Assembly (NCBI RefSeq): GCF_006334915.2
Contig: NZ_VDMA02000015.1
Span: 186,001 to 250,000, forward strand
Length of the DNA: 64,000 bases
Source: Microbispora catharanthi
GTDB lineage: Bacteria; Actinomycetota; Actinomycetes; Streptosporangiales; Streptosporangiaceae
Direction: 5' to 3'
Made by a program: the position numbers and the translations under genes. Position 1 is the stretch's first letter, and every line of letters starts with the position of its first letter. Below are positions 8,373-16,037 of this stretch, in pieces. Under the pieces are notes generated by a model. That model saw only the letters and a program-made list of their open reading frames with translations, was not told the origin of the DNA and ran no database searches.

Positions 8373-9320
8373 ATGTCGATCAGCAGAGCAGCATTCCCGG
8401 CCATTTCGATTTCGCCTTTCCGAATCCTCGGAATGTGCGTGACCGAGGCGCGCCCGTCCGTTCTGGCCATCTTCTTCCTGCGGTTCGCCGCCGGCGCGGC
8501 CCTGGACGCCGGACTCGCTCCCGCCGACCCGTTCCGCCTGGTGGCGGGGGCTCTGGTGTGGCAGTGCGCGATCTTCTTCGTCTACCTGTTCAACGGCGTG
8601 ATGGACGTGCGGGAGGACCGCGTGAACGGCTCGCGCCGGCCGATCGCCCGCGGCGACCTCGACCCCGGCCTGGCCCGGGTCATCGCCTGGGCCGCCGCGG
8701 CGGCCGCCCTGCTCGGCGCGCTGCTGCTCGGCGGCGCGATGATCTGGCTGGTGACGGCGGTGCTCGCGCTGGGCTACCTCTACTCGGCGCCGCCCTTCCA
8801 GCTGAAGAAGTGGTCCAGCGCCACGGTGGTGGTCGGCGGCCTGTCCGGCCTGCTCTCCTACTGCGCGGGCTACACCTCGTGCGGGACCGGCCCCACCGGG
8901 CAGGCGGTGATCGCGCTGCCCGCGTTCGCCGTCGCGGCCTCGCTGTGGATGGGCCTGGTCGGCACACCGGCGAAGGACCTGCCCGACATCGCGGGCGACC
9001 GCTCCGCCGGGCGCGTGACGTTCGCGGTGAGCCGCGGAGAATGGCCGGTCAGGCTGCTGCTGTCGGCGGTCGCCACCTCCGTCGCGCTCGCTTTCTGCGC
9101 GGTCGCGGTGCTATTGCGGGCGCCGCTCGGCTTGGCGCCGGCCGCGATGCTCACCGGCGCGTCGCTGCTCGTCGTCGTCACTCTTACTCCGCTTTCCCGG
9201 GGGTCCCGGGTGCGCCGCCGCCTGCCCTACCGGGCGTTCATGACGACGCAATACGCTGTGCATTTGGCTGTTCTTCTCCCGCTGGTGTCACAATTCTTAT
9301 TGTCTGGGCGTGCGGCTTAG
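8373..9320 (+). CDS. UbiA-family membrane prenyltransferase
   Basis: A 315-residue polytopic prenyltransferase of the UbiA superfamily. The two Asp-rich prenyl-diphosphate/Mg motifs are visible: NGVMDVREDRVNG (NxxxDxxxD type) at about residues 73-85 and KDLPDIAGD around 205. Eight or nine hydrophobic helices surround them. The acceptor is unknown; in this cluster an aminophenyl compound is conceivable. A rare TTA codon at 9297-9299 near the 3' end could make translation depend on the bldA-type tRNA. The stop lies 6 bp before the kinase gene, so UbiA, kinase and regulator form one operon. The ATG at 8373 has a weak ribosome site; an ATG at 8433 is possible. Confidence 0.88.
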   Translation: MSISRAAFPAISISPFRILGMCVTEARPSVLAIFFLRFAAGAALDAGLAPADPFRLVAGALVWQCAIFFVYLFNGVMDVREDRVNGSRRPIARGDLDPGLARVIAWAAAAAALLGALLLGGAMIWLVTAVLALGYLYSAPPFQLKKWSSATVVVGGLSGLLSYCAGYTSCGTGPTGQAVIALPAFAVAASLWMGLVGTPAKDLPDIAGDRSAGRVTFAVSRGEWPVRLLLSAVATSVALAFCAVAVLLRAPLGLAPAAMLTGASLLVVVTLTPLSRGSRVRRRLPYRAFMTTQYAVHLAVLLPLVSQFLLSGRAA

Positions 9321-9326
9321 TCCAGG

Positions 9327-10451
9327 ATGGAGGCACTCGTCCGCTTCCTCTCGGAGGGTCCATTGGCGGGAGATGAAGAACTGGGACCGGCGGTCCCGGA
9401 CTTCGAGGGTTTCCTCGAAGCACATCGCTCCGAGATTCTGGAAGCGTACGCACGGAACCTGGCGGCCCTGGACAGCCCGATCAGCCGCGACCCGATCGCC
9501 CTGCGACAGGCGATGGCGAACGCGGAGCAGATCCTCGACGACGTCGCGGAGACGCTGCGGGCCGGCACCATCAAGGTGGGCGACTCCCACAAGATGATCG
9601 CGTGGGAGGTGGGGGCGACCAGGGCGGCGAGCGGGGTTCACCCGGACGAGTCGCTCCGCGCGGCGTCGGTGTGGTTCCAGGCGGTCGTGACCTGCCTGCT
9701 GGAGCGCATGCCCGGCGACGCCGAGTCCATGCAGCTGCTCACGCTGGTCGTGCTGGGGCTGGAGCGCAGCATCACGACACGGATCAGGGAGGCCTCGGCC
9801 AGCTACTCCAGTTTCCTGCTCGACAAGGTCCACGAGGCCCAGGTCGAGGAGCGCCGCCGGATCGCCCGCGAACTGCACGACCGGCTCGGGCACGGCCTCA
9901 GCGTCGCCCACCGGCAACTGGAGCTGTACGACCTGCACCGGGCGAGCAAGCCCGCGACGGCGACCGCCAAGGTGGAGACCGCCCAGCAGGCCATCCTGGA
10001 GACCATGCAGAACCTGCGCGCGGTCACCAGCGAACTGCACCCGCAGGAGCCGCTCAACAGCCTGGAGAAGGCCCTGCTGTACTACCTCGAGACCGTGGAC
10101 ATGGAGGAGGTGGACATCCGGCTGCGGGTCAGCGGGGACGAGACGTGGGCCTCTCCCACCGTGCGCGACGAGTCCTTCCTCATCCTGCGTGAGGCGACCA
10201 GGAACGCGCTCAAGCACGGCAACCCCACCAAGGTGCTGATCCGGGTCGACTTCGCCCCCCACGAGCTGCGAGCGTCGGTGGAAGACGACGGCCTGGGCTT
10301 CGTGGAAGGGGGCAGGCGGTCGGACGGGGTGGGCCTGCTGTCGATGCAGGAACGCGCTGCGATCATCGGAGGGACGACCACCATCACGAGCAGGCCAGGC
10401 AACGGCACGCACGTCGAACTGTACGTGCCCTTCTCGGGGCTCACCGCATGA
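9327..10451 (+). CDS. Sensor histidine kinase, NarL/DesK type, no membrane segment
   Basis: A 374-residue kinase. The dimerisation/phospho-acceptor helix reads ERRRIARELHDRLGHGLS (His about residue 192), and the HATPase domain has LREATRNALKHGNP (N box), VEDDGLGF (G1) and GVGLLSMQERA (G2). The first ~160 residues are helical with no transmembrane segment or known sensor domain that I recognise, implying a cytosolic signal. It is in an operon with the UbiA gene upstream and a LuxR-type response regulator downstream, which makes it a cluster-situated two-component system. Confidence 0.92.
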   Translation: MEALVRFLSEGPLAGDEELGPAVPDFEGFLEAHRSEILEAYARNLAALDSPISRDPIALRQAMANAEQILDDVAETLRAGTIKVGDSHKMIAWEVGATRAASGVHPDESLRAASVWFQAVVTCLLERMPGDAESMQLLTLVVLGLERSITTRIREASASYSSFLLDKVHEAQVEERRRIARELHDRLGHGLSVAHRQLELYDLHRASKPATATAKVETAQQAILETMQNLRAVTSELHPQEPLNSLEKALLYYLETVDMEEVDIRLRVSGDETWASPTVRDESFLILREATRNALKHGNPTKVLIRVDFAPHELRASVEDDGLGFVEGGRRSDGVGLLSMQERAAIIGGTTTITSRPGNGTHVELYVPFSGLTA

Positions 10452-10518
10452 GCGAGCGAATCAAGCAACACAGCGCGATTCGCCCATGCAACCCCGAACC
10501 GCCAGGCGAGGGGGCAAA

Positions 10519-11232
10519 ATGAGCGAATCGGACAAAATGATCAGTATTGCCGTCGTCGACGACCACGCGCTGTTCCGGGAGGGCCTGCGCGAGATCCTGG
10601 AGGCCCAGGACGACTTCGAGGTCGTCGGCGAGGCGGGCGACTCCGACGGGGCGGTGGCCCTGGTCGAGCGGGAGCGGCCCGACGTGGTCCTCCTCGACGT
10701 CGAGATCCCCGGCGACGACGCCACGCAGACCGTGACCCGCATGCGCACGATCTCGCCCGAGTCGCAGATCATCATCCTCAGCATGTACGACGGCCCGCAA
10801 CTGCTGAGCCGCCTGCTGGCGGCGGGCATCCGCGGCTACCTGCTCAAGAGCGTGCACCGCCAGGAGCTGATCTCGGCCGTCAGGAGCGTCAGAACCGAGC
10901 CCGACCGGCTCGTGCTCGCCGTCTCGCGCGACTCCTTCGCCCAGGTGCAGGGGGGCGGGTCGAAGGTGGTGCTGACCGACAGGGAGCGGGAGATCCTCGA
11001 ACTCGCCGCCCAGGCGCTGAGCAACTACCAGATCGCCACCCGGCTCACGCTCACCGAGGCGACGATCAAGCGGCACCTGCACAACATCTTCACCAAGCTC
11101 GGCGCGGTCTCCCGGATCGACGCGGTCAACAAGGCGCTGGCCGCCTCGCTCATCTCGCCGCGCCGCGACCAGCCCGCGCCCCGTCCCCGGCCGAACCCCC
11201 CCGGCCTGCGGGGGCAGCGCTCGTTCCCCTGA
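10519..11232 (+). CDS. LuxR-family response regulator paired with the kinase at 9327
   Basis: A 237-residue response regulator. Receiver residues include VVDDHALFREG, the phospho-acceptor in VVLLDVEIPG, and the Lys in YLLKSVH. The C-terminal LuxR helix-turn-helix is LTDREREILELAAQALSNYQIATRLTLTEATIKRHLHNIFTKLG. The start ATG at 10519 follows GAGGGGG at suitable spacing; an in-frame upstream ATG at 10486 is less likely. The gene ends 54 bp before the convergent aldo/keto-reductase homologue. It probably controls cluster promoters, for example the motif shared at 8293 and 16000 (inference). Confidence 0.92.
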   Translation: MSESDKMISIAVVDDHALFREGLREILEAQDDFEVVGEAGDSDGAVALVERERPDVVLLDVEIPGDDATQTVTRMRTISPESQIIILSMYDGPQLLSRLLAAGIRGYLLKSVHRQELISAVRSVRTEPDRLVLAVSRDSFAQVQGGGSKVVLTDREREILELAAQALSNYQIATRLTLTEATIKRHLHNIFTKLGAVSRIDAVNKALAASLISPRRDQPAPRPRPNPPGLRGQRSFP

Positions 11233-11286
11233 GCCTCAGCCCCTCCTCCAAGGGAAACCCAGTCCTCCTCCTCCAGAGGCGGGCAG

Positions 11287-12231
11287 TCAGTCCTCCTTCA
11301 GAGGAAATGCCCTGGCGAGGCGGGCCTTGATCGGCTCGGGCAGCAGGATGCCGGTCGCGGTGAGGTTCATCTCCAGGTGAACCAGGTCGCGCGTGCTCGG
11401 CACCGGCACGATGTCGCCGCCCCGCCCCAGCAGCCAGGCGATGGCCAGCCGGCCCATGCCGACGTCCATGTCGGCCGCCACCCGCTGGGCGTCGCGCAGC
11501 CGCAGCAGCTCGGCTTCCAGGCTCTCCGGGGAGAAACGCGGGTCCAGACGGCGCACGTCCCCCGGGCCGAGCTGGACCGGCGAGGTGATCCGGCCGGTCA
11601 GGAAGCCCCGGCCGAGCGGCCTGCCGGCGACGACGCCCATCCCCAGCTCGCGCGCCAACGGCAGCAGCTCCCGCTCCGCCCGGCGCTGCCACAGGGAGTA
11701 CTCCACCGCGACGGCGGCGACGGGCCGCGCCGCGTGCGCGCGCCGCAACCGGTGCCCGTCCAGCCCGCGGACGCCGATGTGCGCGATCTTCCCGGCGTCC
11801 TGGAGACGGCCGGCCACGCCCATCGTCTCCTCGATCGGCGCGCCGGTGGCGCCGGGGTCCACCACGAACAGGTCGATCCGCTCGACCCCCAGGCGGGCCA
11901 GCGACGCGTCGCAGGCGCGGCCGAGGTCCTCGGGACGGGACGCGCAGTCTCGCCCCTCCCATCGGGCCGCACCGGCCCATCGAACCGAGCCAGGGCCGGC
12001 CGCGATCAGGGCCTCGTCGCGCCGGTGGGCGACGGCCTTGCCGACCAGGCGCTCGGCCTCGCCGTCGGCGTCGATCAGGTCGATCAGCGACACGCCGCCG
12101 TCGAGCGCGCGCAGGACGACCCGCATCGCCTCATCGGGGTCGGCCGGGCCGTACGCGCCGGTCAGCGCGGTGCAGCCGAGCCCGAGGCTCGTGGAGACCA
12201 GGCCCTGCCCGCCGAGGCTCACGCGCCGCAT
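11287..12231 (-). CDS. Aldo/keto-reductase homologue lacking the catalytic tetrad
   Basis: A 314-residue protein with the overall AKR TIM-barrel pattern: LGLGCTALTG at the N-terminus, ASLARLGVERIDLFVV, GKIAHIGVRGLDG, VEYSLWQRRAERELLPLARELGMGVVAGRPLGRGFLTG, and AIAWLLGRGGDIVPVPST for cofactor binding. However, where AKRs have DTAxxYG it has DLIDADG (catalytic Tyr replaced by Asp), where they have ATKxG it has AAGPG (Lys lost), and where they have the QH of DLYYQH it has VVD (His lost). Classical reduction is therefore unlikely, and it may be a binding or structural pseudoenzyme. It is last in the peptide/ATP-grasp/MFS/bicupin run, separated from the bicupin by 183 bp. Confidence 0.82.
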   Translation of the reverse strand: MRRVSLGGQGLVSTSLGLGCTALTGAYGPADPDEAMRVVLRALDGGVSLIDLIDADGEAERLVGKAVAHRRDEALIAAGPGSVRWAGAARWEGRDCASRPEDLGRACDASLARLGVERIDLFVVDPGATGAPIEETMGVAGRLQDAGKIAHIGVRGLDGHRLRRAHAARPVAAVAVEYSLWQRRAERELLPLARELGMGVVAGRPLGRGFLTGRITSPVQLGPGDVRRLDPRFSPESLEAELLRLRDAQRVAADMDVGMGRLAIAWLLGRGGDIVPVPSTRDLVHLEMNLTATGILLPEPIKARLARAFPLKED

Positions 12232-12414
12232 GACGCCACCCGCGACCCGCGTGGCCGTGACCGTCTGAACGGTTTCGATATCGCTTTGTCATTCACGTGG
12301 ACACCGCTGGAAGTAATGGAGGTACAAGAAACGCGAGGATGCACCCGATACCACTCAGATTGCGCGAGGCGGATTTTCCACCCCTATTTTTCCCTACCGC
12401 TGCGGCCGTACGCG

Positions 12415-13194
12415 CTACAAATCTGGCAAACCATCGGCCAGATATGACGGCATTTCGGCCACGGAACCGCCGAACAGGACGAAGCGGCTGGCCAGGTGGC
12501 CCGTGTGGGGGTTGCGGGCGCCGTGCCGGACGCCCGGCGGCGCGAAGACGCCGTCGCCCGGCCCCAGGTCCACCCACCGGTCGTGCAGGTAGAACTGCCC
12601 CTCGCCCTCGAAGACGAAGTACACCGCCTCGCTCTCCTCACGCGGGCGGACGCCGAGCGTCTCCCCCGGCAGCATGATCCCGCAGCGCAGGCAGAGCCCC
12701 GCGTGGCCGGCCTCCGGCCGGAACAGGACGTTCGCGGCGGGCGGGGTGAGCCAGGTCTCGCCGTTCCACAGCGAGCGGAACCGGGCCGGGCCGGTGCCGG
12801 GCCGGGTGGTGCGGGCCGTGCCGCCCTTGGACGGCACGGCGCTCCAGATGTAGACGGTCATCTCCCGGTCGCCGGCCGACAGGGAGTACGTACTGCCCAT
12901 GGGCGAGTACAGCGCCGAGGCGGCGCGCATCCGGCTGATCTCGTAGCCGACGGTGCCGACGCCCGCGCCGGCCAGCACGACCGCGATCTGCTCGGCCGCC
13001 GCCGAGCCGGGCGGCGACCACTGGCGGCCCGCGGGGATGCGGACCGCGTCGACGGCGGAGTGCCGCGCACCGATGTGCGGGCCGGCCACCGGGCTCACCC
13101 AGCAGTCGCCCTGCCGCCGATACTCCAGCTCCGCGCCCCGCAACACCGCGCCGGTCTCTTGCCTGGTGCCGATCTCTTGCGTGGTCAGGTTCAT
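12415..13194 (-). CDS. Bicupin protein with degenerate metal-binding motif
   Basis: A 259-residue double cupin. The second barrel (about residues 165-250) is clear: GIMLPGETLGVRPREESEAV, FEGEGQF, then DLGPGDGVFAPPGVRHGARN. The usual HxH of cupin motif 1 is RPR and the usual metal Glu is Ala, leaving only the motif 2 His, so canonical metal catalysis is doubtful. The first barrel also shows no HxH. The start ATG at 13194 follows GGGAGAG. It lies 15 bp after the MFS gene stop and is almost surely cotranscribed with it. The role is unknown: binding, isomerase or scaffold functions are all possible. Confidence 0.78.
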   Translation of the reverse strand: MNLTTQEIGTRQETGAVLRGAELEYRRQGDCWVSPVAGPHIGARHSAVDAVRIPAGRQWSPPGSAAAEQIAVVLAGAGVGTVGYEISRMRAASALYSPMGSTYSLSAGDREMTVYIWSAVPSKGGTARTTRPGTGPARFRSLWNGETWLTPPAANVLFRPEAGHAGLCLRCGIMLPGETLGVRPREESEAVYFVFEGEGQFYLHDRWVDLGPGDGVFAPPGVRHGARNPHTGHLASRFVLFGGSVAEMPSYLADGLPDL

Positions 13195-13209
13195 CGGGTC
13201 TCTCCCTGA

Positions 13210-14487
13210 TCACGCCCGCGCGAGTTCGGCGCGGGCGGCGGAGGGGGTGAGGATCGCGTGGTACTGCCAGATGATCACAAGGCCGAAGACGCCGTACAGC
13301 GCGGCCATGCCCCACGGCGGAAGGACCGAGCCGATCGTGATGCACAGCGACGCGACGACCAGGGCCACCCGGATGTTGAGGTTGTAGACGGCCATGTAGC
13401 GGGTGCGGGACGCGGCCGGGACCATGTCGGCGAGCAGGGCCTGCCGCACCGGCACGTCCATCAGCTCGCCCACGGTGAGCACCAGCGCGGCCACGAGCAG
13501 GAGCCAGCCGGTGTCGCTGACGGCCAGCACCATGTATCCGGCGGTGAACAGCCCCGCCCCGGCGTACATCCGGACCCGGTCGGGCACCCGGCGCAGCACC
13601 ACGTGGGCGACGAGCGCGAGCGCCACGACCAGCACGGTGTTCTCCGCGCGGAGGATGCCGAGCATCTCCACGCCGTCCACGCGGACCGACCACGAGCCGA
13701 TCGACAGCAGGTCCTGCGCCGGCAGGTCCCTGGCCAGCCGGACGCCGATGTAGTTGATCAGTTGCAGCTCGATGGACATGAACAGCGTGGCGGCCACCAG
13801 CAGCCGGCCGAAGGCGCGGTCCTGGAGCACCAGCCGGTAGCCGTTGGCGAAGTCCCGCAGGATCGACCCGCGCGGCTCGGCCGCCGCACCGGTCTCCCCC
13901 TGCTCGGTCTCCTCCGGCTTGGTCTCCGCGATGAGGAAGTACGTGGCCGCGGCGATCGCGACCGTGCCCGCGGCGGCCAGGGTCAGCAGCAGCGTGAAGT
14001 GACCGTTGTAGAGGAAGCCGCCGAGCAGCGCGCCGAAGGCCAGCGCGAGGTTGATCGACCAGTAGTTGATCGTGTAGACGAGCTTGCGGCTCTCGGGGGT
14101 CGTGACGTCGAGGATCATCGCGTCGTTCGCCGGCATCGCGAAGCTCGCGGCGAACTTGTTGACGAGGTAGCCGCAGTAGACGATCGCCGGGCTGTGCCAG
14201 GCGGACGAGTCGGCGACCGCCATGAGCGCGAACGTCAGGCAGACGCCGGTCTCGCCGAGCAGCAGCGTGCGCCGCCGCCCGCGCGCGTCGGACATGTGCC
14301 CGCCCGCCAGCGTGCCCACGACGCCGAGCACCATGACGGTCACGACCAGCACGCCCGCGACCGCCACGCCGTACTCGAAGGCGAGGTAGATGGCCATGAA
14401 CGACATGACCATCGAGTCGAGCAGGCGCTGCAGGAAGCCGACCGCGATGCGGACGCGCAGATTTGGATGGAGGGCGGCCAGGTTCAT
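13210..14487 (-). CDS. MFS transporter (probable exporter of the cluster product)
   Basis: A 425-residue major facilitator with about twelve hydrophobic helices. The loop 2-3 motif GGHMSDARGRRRTLLLGE is the classical MFS motif A. It starts at 14487 with a 4-bp overlap with the ATP-grasp gene stop, which indicates translational coupling. The pairing of a ~410-residue ATP-grasp ligase with an MFS pump resembles dipeptide/amino-acid-ligase loci such as bacilysin (BacD/BacE). I therefore infer export of, or self-protection against, a peptide-like product. Confidence 0.88.
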   Translation of the reverse strand: MNLAALHPNLRVRIAVGFLQRLLDSMVMSFMAIYLAFEYGVAVAGVLVVTVMVLGVVGTLAGGHMSDARGRRRTLLLGETGVCLTFALMAVADSSAWHSPAIVYCGYLVNKFAASFAMPANDAMILDVTTPESRKLVYTINYWSINLALAFGALLGGFLYNGHFTLLLTLAAAGTVAIAAATYFLIAETKPEETEQGETGAAAEPRGSILRDFANGYRLVLQDRAFGRLLVAATLFMSIELQLINYIGVRLARDLPAQDLLSIGSWSVRVDGVEMLGILRAENTVLVVALALVAHVVLRRVPDRVRMYAGAGLFTAGYMVLAVSDTGWLLLVAALVLTVGELMDVPVRQALLADMVPAASRTRYMAVYNLNIRVALVVASLCITIGSVLPPWGMAALYGVFGLVIIWQYHAILTPSAARAELARA

Positions 14488-15710
14488 GACGCCACGCCCG
14501 CCCCGGCCGCGACGGGCTCGCCCACCTCGGCTCGTACGAGCGAGTGGACGTGCCGCGCCCGCGCGACGGCCTGCTCCTCGGTCTCCCCGGTCACGACGAC
14601 GAAGCCGTGCCGGGTGCGCCAGTCCACCGTCTCCGGGATCCGGTCACCCGGCCGGAAGGGGAACTCCAGCATGTCCACGAAGTCGAGAGCCCTGGCCTCC
14701 TCCACACCGGAGACGGCGCGGACCTCGCCGGGGGTGAGGCTGAAGTACGAGATGTGGGCGACCGCCCGGCGCTCCACCGTGCCCGGCGCCCTGCCGTCGA
14801 GGACCCGGAAGACGGCCCGCTCGATGTCGAGCCCGGTGGCGAGCTGCACCAGGCGCGGGATCTGGTCGCCACCGAGCCGCGCCTGCGACTCGACGATCCG
14901 GGGACCGGCGGCGGTCCAGATGATCTCGGTGTGGGCCGGGCCGGTCTGGTAGCCGGTCAGCCGCAGCATCTCGACCGTCAGCTCGGCCATCGCCGCCGTG
15001 TCGGGCCCGGCCTGCGCCGGGTGCACGTGCCCGGCCTCGACGAACAGCGGCGGCGGGCCGAGCACCTTGCGGGTGACGCCGACCACCTGGTGACGGCCGT
15101 GGTCGCTGATCGACTCCACGCTGTATTCGGGGCCGCGCAGGTACTCCTCCACGAGGACCGGGCCGCCGTAGCCGTACGAGTCGAGCAGCGCGCCCCATTC
15201 GGCGACCTGGCCGGGCTCGCGCAGCAGGTACACACCCCGGCTGCCGGCCAGCTCGGTCGGCTTGACGACCACGGGCAGCTCGAAGCCGCCGAGCAGGGCG
15301 GGCACGTCCTGCCAGCGCGCCGCGTGGGCGAACCGCACGGGCGAAAGATCGTGCTCGGCGAGCAGCCGCCGCAGCTGGAGCTTGTCGTTGAGCAGTTCGA
15401 TCGAGCGTGCGGGGTTGACCGCCTTGCCGAGGTCCTCCGCGATGCGGTAGGTCGCGAGCATGCTCTCCTCGGCCCCGATGTGGTAGACGAGGTCGGCGCC
15501 GAAGTCGCGCACGGCCTGCCGTACGGTCCGGTCGAACGCGACGGGGTCGGCGAAGTCGGTGAGCACGAAGGCGTCGGCCAGGTCGGCGATGCCGGCCAGG
15601 TAGTCCGGCGTCTGCAGGGTGGGATCCCAGACCGCGCAGATCCGGTGCCCCTCCTCTCGGGCCTTGATGACGAACGCCCGGTAGGGCATGACCATGACGA
15701 GATTGCTCAC
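14484..15710 (-). CDS. ATP-grasp carboxylate-amine ligase (amino-acid ligase type)
   Basis: A 408-residue ATP-grasp enzyme. An N-terminal preATP-grasp fold precedes the ATP-binding elements VVVKPTELAGSRGVYLL (Lys and glycine-rich loop) and VLVEEYLRGPEYSVESI. The Mg-binding region is HTEIIWTAAGPRIVESQARLGGD. Length and motifs fit the L-amino-acid ligase/biotin-carboxylase-like group that joins a carboxylate to an amine with ADP release, not the RimK-type graspetide ligases. The start is GTG 15710 preceded by GGGAGG. It lies 67 bp downstream of the 31-residue peptide gene and overlaps the MFS gene. Possible acceptors are an aminophenyl amino acid or the peptide. Confidence 0.88.
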   Translation of the reverse strand: MSNLVMVMPYRAFVIKAREEGHRICAVWDPTLQTPDYLAGIADLADAFVLTDFADPVAFDRTVRQAVRDFGADLVYHIGAEESMLATYRIAEDLGKAVNPARSIELLNDKLQLRRLLAEHDLSPVRFAHAARWQDVPALLGGFELPVVVKPTELAGSRGVYLLREPGQVAEWGALLDSYGYGGPVLVEEYLRGPEYSVESISDHGRHQVVGVTRKVLGPPPLFVEAGHVHPAQAGPDTAAMAELTVEMLRLTGYQTGPAHTEIIWTAAGPRIVESQARLGGDQIPRLVQLATGLDIERAVFRVLDGRAPGTVERRAVAHISYFSLTPGEVRAVSGVEEARALDFVDMLEFPFRPGDRIPETVDWRTRHGFVVVTGETEEQAVARARHVHSLVRAEVGEPVAAGAGVAS

Positions 15711-15777
15711 CGGGATCCTCCCCTCTTGCTGCTGGAAGCGGCTGTGTGCTTTGAGTGGGTTCTGTGAAGTGGGCCGG

Positions 15778-15873
15778 TCAGTAGGGCAGCTCGCGGCCGG
15801 ACGGCGTGCGGAGGTCGGGCGAGTTCGACTGGGGCTTTCTGGTCGGCTTGCTCACGCGGATGCGACGTGCCAT
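15778..15873 (-). CDS. Very short basic, Pro-rich peptide (31 aa), candidate RiPP precursor
   Basis: An unusually well supported tiny gene. GGAGGG sits 6 nt before the ATG at 15873, and the third codon position is overwhelmingly G or C. It is the first gene of the ATP-grasp/MFS/bicupin operon. The product begins MARRIRVSKPTRKPQ and ends RTPSGRELPY, with five Arg/Lys among the first 13 residues, five Pro, no Cys and a C-terminal Tyr. A 19-bp motif shared with the leuA/UbiA promoter lies 127 bp upstream. I do not recognise the family. The context suggests a substrate or scaffold for the ATP-grasp ligase(s), or a small regulatory peptide. Genuine translation is likely; the function is unknown. 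Confidence 0.72.
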   Translation of the reverse strand: MARRIRVSKPTRKPQSNSPDLRTPSGRELPY

Positions 15874-15999
15874 CGAAATCCCTCCAAGTCCCGTACGAGC
15901 CGTTTCACGGGCCCTCTGACCAGCACGCTGGCACGCGCATATGGCCGCCACAACGGCCGCGCACCCTAATGACCAGACCGGATGACGGAAGGGGCAGTC

Positions 16000-16018
16000 G
16001 GCCTACAACTTTGGTTAC
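16000..16018 (-). promoter_or_regulatory. Second copy of the 19-bp cluster motif, upstream of the peptide operon
   Basis: On the minus strand this reads GTAACCAAAGTTGTAGGCC, matching 16 of 19 bases with 8293-8311, including a ten-base identical core AAAGTTGTAG. It is in the 164-bp gap between the nitrate transporter stop and the peptide start codon, pointing towards the peptide gene. The same orientation relative to the UbiA gene at the first site supports a shared activator site. No clear -35/-10 pair could be fixed. Confidence 0.5.
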
Positions 16019-16037
16019 GCCGGAGTGCTACGAAAAT

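Noticed and set aside
8255..8470. 71-codon minus-strand frame in the leuA/UbiA promoter region
   Set aside because: It overlaps the UbiA start and the putative operator, has no ribosome site and no recognisable protein features.
14484..15710. Graspetide (microviridin/RimK-type) macrocyclase
   Set aside because: The ATP-grasp motifs and ~410-residue length fit amino-acid ligases, and the adjacent peptide has no repeated Thr/Ser-Glu/Asp core motif like those of known graspetides.
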